NCBI GenBank assembly: GCA_014523595.1
Contig: JAATVN010000091.1
Span: 1-8,035, forward strand
Source: Nitrososphaerales archaeon TH5888
Lineage (GTDB): Archaea; Thermoproteota; Nitrososphaeria; Nitrososphaerales; Nitrososphaeraceae
Reading direction: 5' to 3'
Length of the DNA: 8,035 nt
The translations under genes were made by a program, and so were the position numbers. Of this stretch, positions 1 through 7,292 are shown in pieces (positions within the stretch are counted from its first letter, which is position 1; the number at the start of each line of letters is the position of its first letter). The notes under the pieces were generated by a model, which worked only from the letters and a program-made list of their open reading frames with translations, did not search any database and was not told where the DNA came from.

Positions 1-319
1 GCGGTAGTAGGTAGGATTGGGGTGTTAGCCGTACCCCAAACCGGAAATCGGCTTTATGCTGGGATCAGTAACTACTGGGTAAATCTTTAGATGTGAAGTT
101 CCTGCTTGCTAGGCTGATATGAAACCACGCCGTGTCGGATGGGTATGAGCAACAATATATGCGAAGGCATGTGCTTGATTGTGAGTTGTCGAAATGGATG
201 AGGTCCGGGAGGGTGCAATCCTAAGGCAGCATATCCATGCTAGCACGTCTACGTGATTGATCTTGCAGAGCTTGAGATTGGGCTTTACTTCTTTAGTGGT
301 ACCGGTAGGCTACTACCGC
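1..319 (+). ncRNA. ffs: Archaeal signal recognition particle RNA (7S/SRP RNA)
   Basis: This is the RNA scaffold of the signal recognition particle, which binds SRP54 and SRP19 and directs ribosomes making membrane or secreted proteins to the membrane. The first ten bases (gcggtagtag, 1-10) pair perfectly with 310-319 (ctactaccgc), closing archaeal helix 1. The Alu-domain portion follows: a 7-bp stem 17-23/33-39 with loop 24-32, then the ccggaaatcgg hairpin (41-51) and the TATGCTGGG-like strand, as in other archaeal SRP RNAs. The SRP54-binding helix 8 is at 197-220: GAT, GAGG, TCC, GGGA tetraloop, GGG, TGCA, ATC, followed by taaggcagc. Its stems pair exactly. About 319 nt is near the usual archaeal size. 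Because helix 1 begins at base 1, a few 5' bases and the promoter may lie outside the window. The gene converges with dph2, 29 bp away. Confidence 0.93.
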
Positions 320-348
320 ATTTGAATGTTACATCTTTAGGCAAATAC

Positions 349-1350
349 CTACAGCCAATGTTTAATCTGTAGGAATCCTTCTGGGGATTCACCTTTTAGT
401 AATTTAATGAGTGAAATTGCCTGAGGAACCGATAACACTGGCTTGTGGAAATGATTATCCGTTCCGATCCGAGGACAAGCAACTTGGACAAAAGCATCTA
501 TATCTTGAAATGACAATAATCGTTCATCCGTAATTTCGGTCATAGCAATCAGCAGTATTTTTTTGCCTTCCTCTTCCAGCAACCTCTTAAGTTCTAGTGC
601 CTTAATTTTGGCAAATTGTCCTTCCTTTAATCCAATAATTATTCCTATAGTTTTGGCATCCTGAGCCTTGAACACGGATAATATCGCCTTCTTTTCGAGT
701 TTCTGTGCAATATCGTTAATTTCTGAAAATTCGTTAAAATAAGGATCCAACATGAATGTAGGTTTCTGGGTAACGATTGCAATACTGGTAGAGTGAAAAA
801 TACTCTGCCCCAAGAAAATGTACGCATCAACCATGTCTTTGGAATCATAAGCAGGGTAGAACTCGCAGCCAAAAACCTGTGCATCGTTCAAGTGGCCCTT
901 ACCCCTTCCGATAACCACTTCATACCCATGATATTCAAAAATCTCCTTTACTTTTTGCACGGATTGTAGATATTGACTATTGGTCACGAGAGATATCTTA
1001 TTAAAATTCTTCTTTAATTCAATCGCACATATTTTTGCAATTTTACCAAAATCTATATCATCAAAAGCATCAATCATTACTACTTTATCTCCAAACTTTT
1101 CCATAGCGATGGTGTGTCCAATGTTGAATAAGATATCTACACCCAAAGTCTCTGCAGCATGAATATTTAGATCGCATGACCCCCAAGATGTATCTCCAAT
1201 TACGTACACCGGGATCTGGTACTTCTCGGATAATCTGTGCGCACAGCTTTGAATTTTCCTTAAGATACCATCGGGACCATCTAATGCGACAGAGCGTGGT
1301 TTTTTTTCATTAATTGTGGAGTGAATCTTTTCTTCATCGATTTGAATCAA
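349..1350 (-). CDS. dph2: Diphthamide biosynthesis enzyme Dph2 (2-(3-amino-3-carboxypropyl)histidine synthase)
   Basis: Archaeal Dph2 is a cytosolic 4Fe-4S enzyme. It cleaves S-adenosylmethionine and transfers a 3-amino-3-carboxypropyl group to the histidine of elongation factor 2, the first step of diphthamide formation. The 333-residue length is normal for the family. The three cluster-ligand cysteines typical of Dph2, one per repeated domain, are visible at C59 (GDTSWGSCD), C162 (VFGCEFYP) and C292 (VACPRIGTDN). The GVDILFNIGHT segment (69-80) matches the family's LGVDFLVHYGHS-type motif. The start is TTG at 1350. An in-frame TAA lies directly upstream, so translation cannot begin earlier, and no ATG lies near the N-terminus. 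A TATA-like AAATTATAT on the - strand (1391-1399) would suit a short leader. The gene is downstream of and co-directional with the GH133-like gene, 73 bp apart, but probably has its own promoter. It is intact and ordinary apart from the TTG start. Confidence 0.93.
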   Translation of the reverse strand: MIQIDEEKIHSTINEKKPRSVALDGPDGILRKIQSCAHRLSEKYQIPVYVIGDTSWGSCDLNIHAAETLGVDILFNIGHTIAMEKFGDKVVMIDAFDDIDFGKIAKICAIELKKNFNKISLVTNSQYLQSVQKVKEIFEYHGYEVVIGRGKGHLNDAQVFGCEFYPAYDSKDMVDAYIFLGQSIFHSTSIAIVTQKPTFMLDPYFNEFSEINDIAQKLEKKAILSVFKAQDAKTIGIIIGLKEGQFAKIKALELKRLLEEEGKKILLIAMTEITDERLLSFQDIDAFVQVACPRIGTDNHFHKPVLSVPQAISLIKLLKGESPEGFLQIKHWL

Positions 1351-1390
1351 TTAACTACTCTTCAAACAATTCAATTAGTCTAATTTTAAG

Positions 1391-1399
1391 ATATAATTT
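1391..1399 (-). promoter_or_regulatory. Putative TATA box of dph2
   Basis: On the - strand this reads AAATTATAT and is centred about 45 bp upstream of the TTG start of dph2. Archaeal transcription normally starts about 22-27 bp after the box, which would give a leader of roughly 20 nt. The assignment rests on position and AT-rich similarity only. The surrounding DNA is also AT-rich, so a chance match is possible. Confidence 0.35.
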
Positions 1400-1423
1400 G
1401 ATTCCAATGCGTATGATAAAAGT

Positions 1424-4099
1424 TTACTTGTTTCTCTGAATGTCTATAGAGTAAGTGGAACTGAAGAATTCAGGTAATTTCACATCGTCTCGTTCTGGTC
1501 TAATGGTAATTCTGTCTCTATCAGGTCTAACCGATATGCTGATTTTGTTCAGGCCTTCATTGGTACTAATAAAATGATCAAAATTAAGGTTACCGAGATC
1601 CGATCTAATTGAGTCAGGTAATTTGGGTTCGAGACAAATATTATTTTCAATCATGTTTGGTTTAATGCCCAACATTAGTTCACGTAATGCATAAACGTAC
1701 AATCCAACTGACCATGCCTGAAGAATGCATGAATTAAAGGGTTCTGGTCTGTCTCCACGGTATGTTTCAGCGTACATGCCATTTTCCGAAATAATACGTT
1801 CAGCCATAACCGAAAGATAGTCAAGTGCCTGCTGAGTTCTTTGGTTTTTTATTTCACTTATTGCTGCCCAACCAGTAACAAGTGGCCAAACAGCCCCATC
1901 ATGATAAAGTGTAGGGTGATATTTGGGATCCGAACTACTCAACGACCTCATGCCCCACGAGGTAGCCATATCATCCTTTTCAAGTCTTTCTAGTACTAAT
2001 CTAGCCTTGTGTTGATCCTTTACTACTTCAGTAAGCAACATAACTAATGCATTTGGACGAATACTGCCATCTTTTGTCAAATCCTTACGAATAGTATCAT
2101 TGTAAAATCCTAGCTTTGGTTCCCAGTATTCATTGTCAAACCTGTCTCTTAACTTTTGGGCAGACGAAAGCCACGATCTTTCATGTTCTTTATCATCAAG
2201 AATATTTGCTAACTCGCTTCCTATTATTAAGCTCTCATAGAACAATGCTTGCACATCATTTGCGCTCTTTCTTCTATCGATATGATCCATCCAAGTTGAA
2301 TCTTGAATGGGTAATTTTTCTGCCGTTCCGGAAAAACCATGTTCAATAAATTCATCGCCATCAATATCTTTAAGAAATCCTGAATTAACTAGATCGACTA
2401 TCGATCCCCATCTCTTTGAGAGATATTGAGTATCTCCTGTACCATGTACATATTCACGAATGGCCCACGGAAACAAAAAAGTTGAATCTGCAGATCCATA
2501 TGTTGTATTATGTAGGAATGTTCTTCCACTAATTACCATGGGTAATTCTCCCTTCACTGCACCATTGTGGGTGTACTTTGCTTGGCGTTTCAAAAAATTT
2601 TCTATCACTCTCAAGGAGAAATCATACTGCCCCATCGATAGATATCCTCTTAGCGACCATCCGGTATCACGTGCCCAATAATTGGGAAACCGTGGAAGTC
2701 CTGCACTAATTCCTTCGCCAAGATTATCATAATTTGCCTTTAGGTATTCAAGAGCAGTCTTCGCCTTTTTAAGTGCCTTTGCTAATTTAGCAATTGTCGA
2801 ATTTGAAATTGAACTCGAAGGTGCATGATGTATTGTAAAAGTAGATGTTGAAATATTATTATGATAATTTTTTGTTACTTCATACAATTTTTGATAATTA
2901 TCTCTGATGTTTTTGTATTCATTTAGACAATCCTGGGAACTGGTGAAATCACCAGCGCCTATCAACGCTATTTCCTTAGTTATCCCTTCCTCAAGCTCTA
3001 CATCATAAGATAATTCCAAATCATTATCAAAAGAATCTGTAAGTATTTTGGAGGGTTTCAAATTCTTTGGAGAAATACCAATAGTCCCAAAATAGTGCGC
3101 TACCCCTTTTTTTGCTATTGTTCTAATCTGTAAACAGTTCTCTGATTTATAATATCTTGAAAAATTGCTTTGAGAAATCGCTGCTAATCCATAACTTGTA
3201 ATGTTACCATCAATTAGGAAGTGTACCCTAATTTTCTTAGTTGTCTGCTTCTTTTTATTTGAGCTGAATATTTCATCAATTTTTTCGGAATCAAAATTAA
3301 GTATCTGAATAAAACCTTTATTTTCGATTGGAACGAATAAAGTTCTTTTAACGTGAATTCCGGCGACTTCATGATGAGTACGTAAACTTCCATTTTCATG
3401 TCTTGAAGAAATGACAAAATTTGGAAGTCTTTTTCTAACGCCTTCATCTACTGAAATTTCTACAATTATTCTTCCAAATGCTCTGGCAGGAGGTACATAT
3501 AAGCCTCCATTATCATACCTTGCACCCATCCAAGTCCAATTTGCCGAAAGCGCTCCATTGGAAGAACACACTATGTATGCCTTTCTGCCCGAAAGTACCA
3601 GCGGTGATGCAAAATTCATAAACATTGTCTCACCGTAAGCTTGGGTGTCTGATTCTTCTGGCAAATTTGATGAAATAATTACTTTTTCTTTCCTATTGCT
3701 CGTAAAGTCTACAAAGGTAAATGGAATAATTATTTGTTCAAATCCCTCAAGCTTACTCATTATTGTTATTTTGTGTTTCTTTTGACTATCTAGTTCCATC
3801 CCAATAATCAGAAACCTAGCACTTTGATATGGTTTGAATTGAATTGGTCTTGATTCAGATAATGCTGATGCATTTACTATTGTGTCTGATGTAGCTATTT
3901 GAATTGATTTTTTTGATAGTGGTAGTTCATCAACATAAATATCAAGAGATACAATGTTTCCACCCAATGGAACAGGTGGATTAATAAGAGAAAATATAAA
4001 GCCACTTTCCTTGACATTCTCATTCATAACAATTGCATTTTTGAGGCTCCCTTCAAGATATGAAAGGACAGTGTGAGTCTTGTCAAGCGTCCTTGTCAT
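1424..4099 (-). CDS. Amylo-alpha-1,6-glucosidase-like glycoside hydrolase (GH133 / GDE_C type)
   Basis: An 891-residue enzyme, probably an exo- or debranching alpha-glucosidase acting on glycogen-like or other alpha-glucans in the cytosol; no signal peptide or membrane segment is visible. Residues about 1-135 and 160-390 are beta-rich and lack recognised catalytic motifs. Residues about 430-810 look like the (alpha/alpha)6 barrel of glycogen-debranching enzymes: PNYWARDTGWSLRGYL (472-487), KGELPMVISG (516-525), TYGSADSTFLFPWA (533-546), DSTWMDHID (600-608), SIRPNALVMLL (679-689), HDGAVWPLVTGWAA (733-746), AETYRGDRPE (777-786) and CILQAWSVGLYVYAL (791-805). By family analogy D605 and E778 are candidates for the catalytic acid and base. 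The ATG start has GGAG 7 nt upstream. The N-terminal beta region makes it longer than many archaeal homologues. GH133 is favoured over GH15, but the substrate cannot be read from the sequence. Confidence 0.82.
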   Translation of the reverse strand: MTRTLDKTHTVLSYLEGSLKNAIVMNENVKESGFIFSLINPPVPLGGNIVSLDIYVDELPLSKKSIQIATSDTIVNASALSESRPIQFKPYQSARFLIIGMELDSQKKHKITIMSKLEGFEQIIIPFTFVDFTSNRKEKVIISSNLPEESDTQAYGETMFMNFASPLVLSGRKAYIVCSSNGALSANWTWMGARYDNGGLYVPPARAFGRIIVEISVDEGVRKRLPNFVISSRHENGSLRTHHEVAGIHVKRTLFVPIENKGFIQILNFDSEKIDEIFSSNKKKQTTKKIRVHFLIDGNITSYGLAAISQSNFSRYYKSENCLQIRTIAKKGVAHYFGTIGISPKNLKPSKILTDSFDNDLELSYDVELEEGITKEIALIGAGDFTSSQDCLNEYKNIRDNYQKLYEVTKNYHNNISTSTFTIHHAPSSSISNSTIAKLAKALKKAKTALEYLKANYDNLGEGISAGLPRFPNYWARDTGWSLRGYLSMGQYDFSLRVIENFLKRQAKYTHNGAVKGELPMVISGRTFLHNTTYGSADSTFLFPWAIREYVHGTGDTQYLSKRWGSIVDLVNSGFLKDIDGDEFIEHGFSGTAEKLPIQDSTWMDHIDRRKSANDVQALFYESLIIGSELANILDDKEHERSWLSSAQKLRDRFDNEYWEPKLGFYNDTIRKDLTKDGSIRPNALVMLLTEVVKDQHKARLVLERLEKDDMATSWGMRSLSSSDPKYHPTLYHDGAVWPLVTGWAAISEIKNQRTQQALDYLSVMAERIISENGMYAETYRGDRPEPFNSCILQAWSVGLYVYALRELMLGIKPNMIENNICLEPKLPDSIRSDLGNLNFDHFISTNEGLNKISISVRPDRDRITIRPERDDVKLPEFFSSTYSIDIQRNK

Positions 4100-4106
4100 T
4101 ATGTTT

Positions 4107-4110
4107 CTCC
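4107..4110 (-). promoter_or_regulatory. Shine-Dalgarno site of the GH133-like gene
   Basis: On the - strand this reads GGAG, with 7 nt between it and the ATG at 4099-4097. It is the clearest ribosome binding site in the window and supports that ATG as the start. It also implies a leadered transcript from one of the TATA-like elements further upstream. Confidence 0.6.
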
Positions 4111-4265
4111 AAAACGTCTAGATAGGAAATATTCAATATTCCTCTTATTAATTGGCATTTTAACCTATATTAAAACTATTGATCGAAAAATTTGTTTGTA
4201 TAAATAAGTTTATAGTTTATCTAATATTGTTTAACAACGATTTTATGAAATATTGCTCATAAGCA
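4111..4265. promoter_or_regulatory. Divergent promoter region between the GH133-like gene and folP
   Basis: This AT-rich spacer separates two genes that point away from each other, so both promoters should lie here. For the + strand gene the best TATA-like element is gtataaata (4198-4206); tttatag (4209-4215) is an alternative. Either gives a leader of a few tens of bases. For the - strand gene, TTTAATATAGG (complement of 4164-4174) or ATTAATAA (4145-4152) could serve. I see no clear operator palindrome. The promoters' existence is inferred from gene orientation, and the exact boxes are guesses. Confidence 0.45.
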
Positions 4266-4270
4266 GTGAT
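4266..4270 (+). promoter_or_regulatory. Weak Shine-Dalgarno (GTGAT) supporting the folP TTG start
   Basis: GTGAT complements the ATCAC segment near the 3' end of archaeal 16S rRNA and sits 7 nt before the TTG at 4278. This is the normal spacing and helps decide the start, since no ATG lies between here and the first conserved pterin-binding motif. Confidence 0.4.
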
Positions 4271-4277
4271 AAATTGA

Positions 4278-5153
4278 TTGGGTAAAGTAAAAATAAGAAA
4301 TCTCGAAATTGGAAACGGAAAACCGAAAATAATGGGAATTATTAATGCTAGTCCTGAATCCTTTTATAAAGAATCCATTGCAACAGGCAAGAAAATTATT
4401 TCTGAAAGGGCTATTGAAATGGAGGAAGAAGGCGCCGATTTAATTGATATTGGCGGAATGTCTACCGCCCCTTACGGTCATACCTTTGTTTCAGCAAATA
4501 AAGAGGTTGAAAGATTGCGAAATTCTATCAGTGCGGTAAAAGATGTATGCAGTATTCCACTCTCAGTCGATACGCCACGAGCAGAAGTCGCCAAAGTTTC
4601 CATTGATATGGGAGTTGATCTAGTCAATGACGTGACTGGACTTAAATACGATGAAAAGATGAAGTCCGTTGTTTTTTCGTCGGGCTTGCCTGTTATTATT
4701 GGAGCATATGGAGATAGATCTGTCACTTATAATTCGGGGGATATTGCTGAAACAATCGACATTCTGCAGAAAAGTCTAGTCTTAGCAGATGAGAGTGGAA
4801 TAAGTGAAGATAAACTCATTGTAGATCCCCTAATCGGCTTTTTTAGAGAAAGGGGTAATAATCCGTTTTTTACAAAGATATCTCGCCAAAATTGGTACGA
4901 CAGAGACGTAGGGATTATATCGAATCTAAAGCATTTGTCAAACCTCTCAAAACCAATTTGTATCTCAGTTTCAAGAAAATCATTCATTGGTCATTTATTC
5001 AAATTGACCGAGACAGAGCGCCTTATACCATCAATTATTCTCCAAGTTATCTGTGTCCTAAATGGAACTGATATTATACGGACTCATGATGTTAAAGAGA
5101 CAAGAGTTGCACTAGAACTATTGGAACGAATGTCAAAGCAATTGTCTACATGA
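4278..5153 (+). CDS. folP: Dihydropteroate synthase-like pterin-binding enzyme
   Basis: A TIM-barrel enzyme of the dihydropteroate synthase family, which joins a hydroxymethyl-pterin diphosphate to an aromatic amine (pABA in folate synthesis, or a ribofuranosyl-aminobenzene phosphate in methanopterin-type pathways). At 291 residues the length is normal. Visible motifs are MGIINASPESF (19-29, loop 1 with N24), DIGGMSTAPYG (57-67, loop 2), LSVDT (95-99, D98), VNDVTG (116-121), IVDPLIGF (181-188), SVSRKSFIG (230-238, K234) and IIRTHDVKETR (266-276, R268 and H270). The expected Asp, Asn, Lys, Arg and His ligands are present, but the usual ESTRPG of loop 2 is MSTAPYG, so its Arg is missing. Translation starts at TTG with GTGAT upstream; the first ATG is inside the conserved core and too late. 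The gene is 92 bp ahead of guaB, which has its own putative TATA box. The true amine substrate is uncertain. Confidence 0.85.
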   Translation: MGKVKIRNLEIGNGKPKIMGIINASPESFYKESIATGKKIISERAIEMEEEGADLIDIGGMSTAPYGHTFVSANKEVERLRNSISAVKDVCSIPLSVDTPRAEVAKVSIDMGVDLVNDVTGLKYDEKMKSVVFSSGLPVIIGAYGDRSVTYNSGDIAETIDILQKSLVLADESGISEDKLIVDPLIGFFRERGNNPFFTKISRQNWYDRDVGIISNLKHLSNLSKPICISVSRKSFIGHLFKLTETERLIPSIILQVICVLNGTDIIRTHDVKETRVALELLERMSKQLST

Positions 5154-5207
5154 ATTTGGCGAAAAATACCCTCTGGGTAACTGAATGAAACGGATCAGAA
5201 GAAAACG

Positions 5208-5215
5208 CTTATAAT
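5208..5215 (+). promoter_or_regulatory. Putative TATA box of guaB
   Basis: CTTATAAT preceded by the purine-rich gaaaacg, a plausible TFB recognition element. It is centred about 34 bp upstream of the TTG start, predicting transcription from about 5235-5240 and a leader of only several nucleotides. It lies in the folP-guaB gap and suggests guaB is transcribed independently of folP. Confidence 0.5.
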
Positions 5216-5236
5216 CCCAACACAGATATAAAAATC

Positions 5237-5241
5237 AAGGA
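5237..5241 (+). promoter_or_regulatory. Short-spaced AAGGA before the guaB TTG
   Basis: A purine-rich AAGGA ends 4 nt before the TTG at 5246, closer than usual. If the transcript starts near 5238, as the TATA box suggests, the site may be only partly included and the mRNA nearly leaderless. It gives modest support to the TTG start. Confidence 0.3.
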
Positions 5242-5245
5242 AATA

Positions 5246-6685
5246 TTGAAAGTAAAAGAAGGTTTAACTTTTGATGATGTTCTCCTTATTCCAAAACGGT
5301 CTCCTATAATTTCTAGATCTCAAACAGATCTGAAAACAAAATTATCCAGAAATCTTTCCTTAAATATACCACTAATTAGCGCAAACATGGACACAGTTAC
5401 TGAATCTAACATGGCAATTGCCATCGCACAAGAAGGAGGAATAGGCATTATCCATAGATTTATGACAATTGCAGATCAGGTCGATGAAGTATTAAGGGTA
5501 AAAAGATCAGAGTCCGTGATTATCGAACAACCCTATACTATTTCGCCTTCTAAAACTGCAATTGAAGCATCTAAGATAATGCAAGAACTCGGTGTCTCGG
5601 GCTTGTTGGTGATGGATAATGATACAAAAAAATTGGTGGGAATAATTACCAACAGAGATATCATGTTTCAATATAATACAGCTACCAAGGTAAAGGATCT
5701 GATGACTTCGGATCTTGTTACGGCAAAGCAAGGGATTTCCATCGACGAGGCAAAAGAAATTCTACATAAAAATAGAATTGAAAAACTACCTGTAGTCGAT
5801 AAATCAAATAATGTTGTTGGACTTATTACAAGTAAAGATATAATGAAGATGGAACGATACCCCCTAGCTTCCAAGGATAAGAAAGGTAGGTTACTGGTTG
5901 GCGGAGCTGTTGGAGTAAAGGGTGATTATTTAGACAGAACCGAAGAATTGCTTAATGCAGGAACTGACATCATAGTTGTAGATATTGCGCATGGTCATAG
6001 CGACAATGCAATTAATGCAATATATATGATAAAAAAGGCATTTCCAAATTGTGAGCTAATTGCAGGAAACGTTGCAACTGGTGAAGGAGTAAAAGACCTA
6101 ATCAAAGCTGGGGTTGATGCAGTAAAAATTGGTGTCGGTTCTGGATCAATTTGCATAACTAGGGTTATCACCGGTTCTGGTGTTCCACAACTAACTGCAG
6201 TTGTTGACGGTGTTAAAATTGCAAAGGATTATGATGTACCATTGATTTCTGACGGCGGAATAAGGACATCTGGTGATGCAATTAAGGCATTAGCAGCAGG
6301 TGCATCCACAGTAATGATTGGAAGTCTTTTTGGAGGAACTGATGAAAGTCCCGGCAAAACAATAGTCAGACATGGAAAAAAATTCAAGATGTATCGTGGT
6401 ATGGCTTCATTTTATGCATCTCTCGGTAGAAAGTATAGAGAAGAGGGATCACAGGTGATAGACGGAGAGGATCCCAATGACTACGTGCCTGAAGGAGTGG
6501 AGGCAATGGTCCCTTACAAGGGAAGTGTTACTGATTTAATTAAGCAATTTGTTGGAGGAATTAGATCGGGTCTAAGTTATTGTGGTGCAAAAAACATTGT
6601 GGAAATGCAACATAATGCGGAATTTGTAAAGATTACTCATGCAGGGTATACTGAAAGTCAGCCACATGATGTGGACGTAATGTAG
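5246..6685 (+). CDS. guaB: Inosine-5'-monophosphate dehydrogenase
   Basis: This enzyme oxidises IMP to XMP with NAD+, the committed step of GMP synthesis in the cytosol. At 479 residues it has the full architecture: N-terminal [12 protein letters not shown] (5-16), a barrel interrupted by two CBS domains (about 90-205), [11 protein letters not shown] (244-254), the catalytic loop GSGSICITR (298-306, nucleophile C303), SDGGIR (335-340), YRGMAS (383-388) and [14 protein letters not shown] (415-428). The C-terminus SQPHDVDVM looks complete. The TTG start gives the usual short lead into [10 protein letters not shown]; no upstream ATG exists. Differences from the common consensus are GSGSIC-I-T for GPGSIC-T-T, and a flap without the adjacent Arg-Tyr pair (GRKYREE instead). 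These may be normal for the lineage. The last 20 coding bases before the end of the stop codon are repeated exactly about 1.2 kb downstream, marking the gene's end as a probable integration target. Confidence 0.95.
   Translation: MKVKEGLTFDDVLLIPKRSPIISRSQTDLKTKLSRNLSLNIPLISANMDTVTESNMAIAIAQEGGIGIIHRFMTIADQVDEVLRVKRSESVIIEQPYTISPSKTAIEASKIMQELGVSGLLVMDNDTKKLVGIITNRDIMFQYNTATKVKDLMTSDLVTAKQGISIDEAKEILHKNRIEKLPVVDKSNNVVGLITSKDIMKMERYPLASKDKKGRLLVGGAVGVKGDYLDRTEELLNAGTDIIVVDIAHGHSDNAINAIYMIKKAFPNCELIAGNVATGEGVKDLIKAGVDAVKIGVGSGSICITRVITGSGVPQLTAVVDGVKIAKDYDVPLISDGGIRTSGDAIKALAAGASTVMIGSLFGGTDESPGKTIVRHGKKFKMYRGMASFYASLGRKYREEGSQVIDGEDPNDYVPEGVEAMVPYKGSVTDLIKQFVGGIRSGLSYCGAKNIVEMQHNAEFVKITHAGYTESQPHDVDVM
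6665..6684 (+). repeat. Left copy of 20-bp direct repeat (putative att site in guaB 3' end)
   Basis: catgatgtggacgtaatgta, encoding the HDVDVM end of IMP dehydrogenase plus two bases of the TAG stop. It is identical to 7863-7882 and in the same orientation, and identity stops abruptly on both sides (a/t before, g/c after). The left part overlaps a near-palindrome, ccacat-g-atgtgg (6662-6674), a shape seen at tyrosine-recombinase core sites. A perfect 20-bp match is very unlikely by chance in 8 kb. Confidence 0.85.
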
Positions 6686-6697
6686 GGTTCAATACTA

Positions 6698-6705
6698 CTT
6701 TATTA
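6698..6705 (+). promoter_or_regulatory. Putative TATA box of the integrase fragment
   Basis: CTTTATTA is centred about 27 bp upstream of the ATG at 6728, the spacing expected for a leaderless archaeal transcript. No Shine-Dalgarno sequence precedes that ATG, which agrees with leaderless translation. It lies just inside the left repeat, so the fragment would have a promoter independent of guaB. Confidence 0.4.
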
Positions 6706-6727
6706 TCTACCTCAAAAGTATTAAATT

Positions 6728-7255
6728 ATGTGGAGTTCTAATAGCGAAGAGATTGGGATCCATTATAATATTTACAAGGAAGATGTACAAAAAGAAATTT
6801 TCACTCAGGAATCAGATACAACGATATTTGATCAAAAAATTGAACTGGCTACCGAAGGACTTGAACCGTATTATCTAGATCATCTGAAGACAAGAGTCTC
6901 AAGAAAAAACTCCATTATAATTGCCAGATATATACTCTCCATGCGAATTGAGACAAATCTTTCACTCAATCACAGGAGAGGTATTATAACTTCTCTGAAA
7001 ATGCTCTCAGAATTTTTAAGTAATAAGCCCTTTCCCGAAATGAACAGAGAAGACATTCTCTCTTACCTTGAAAGTCTAAGAAAATCTGATGCTTCCGATA
7101 AGATGCACAAATGTGTTAGTACTTACAATCAAAGAGCTATTACATTCTTAAGATTCTTTAAATGGCTTTATGCTCCAAATACAGAGGCATCAAAAAGGGA
7201 GAAACCTAAGATAGTGGACAACATTCCAACAATAAAAAGAAAGGAAAAATCTTAA
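6728..7255 (+). pseudogene. Tyrosine recombinase (phage-type integrase) N-terminal fragment, catalytic domain absent
   Basis: The 175-residue product resembles the N-terminal half of thaumarchaeal site-specific integrases. Residues about 57-147 look like the helical SAM-like core-binding domain: a helix around HLKTRVSRKNSIIIARYI, then MLSEFLSNKPFPEMNREDILSYLESLRK, then STYNQRAITFLRFFKWLYAPN. The tail KREKPKIVDNIPTIKRKEKS resembles the linker that in full-length relatives, as I recall them, runs into the catalytic domain. Here TAA follows at once. None of the catalytic Arg, H-x-x-R or Tyr motifs occurs, and no frame of the 37 bp before the next gene continues the protein. An in-frame TAA at 6722 fixes the start at or after the ATG. 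The frame is otherwise clean, so the fragment may be expressed, perhaps as a DNA-binding or regulatory protein. A recent truncation or a conserved short form are both possible. Confidence 0.65.
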
Positions 7256-7292
7256 AGGAATAATTAAATGACTGTAATTCGAATATTATGGA

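Noticed and set aside
3411..3638. Open frame on the + strand inside the GH133-like gene, along with similar frames at 2116-2349, 2460-2681 and 980-1162
   Set aside because: They are antisense to strongly supported genes and show no recognisable protein features.
5084..5091. catgatgt near the end of folP, considered as a third att-like copy
   Set aside because: Only 8 bases match the 20-mer and the surrounding sequence is coding for the conserved RTHDV motif, so the match is incidental.
4278..6685. folP and guaB as a single operon
   Set aside because: They are on one strand, but the 92-bp gap contains a well-placed TATA-like box for guaB. Cotranscription is possible but not supported by sequence.
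6728..7255. A complete, active XerA-type recombinase
   Set aside because: No catalytic Arg, H-x-x-R or Tyr motif is present and the protein is roughly half the usual length.
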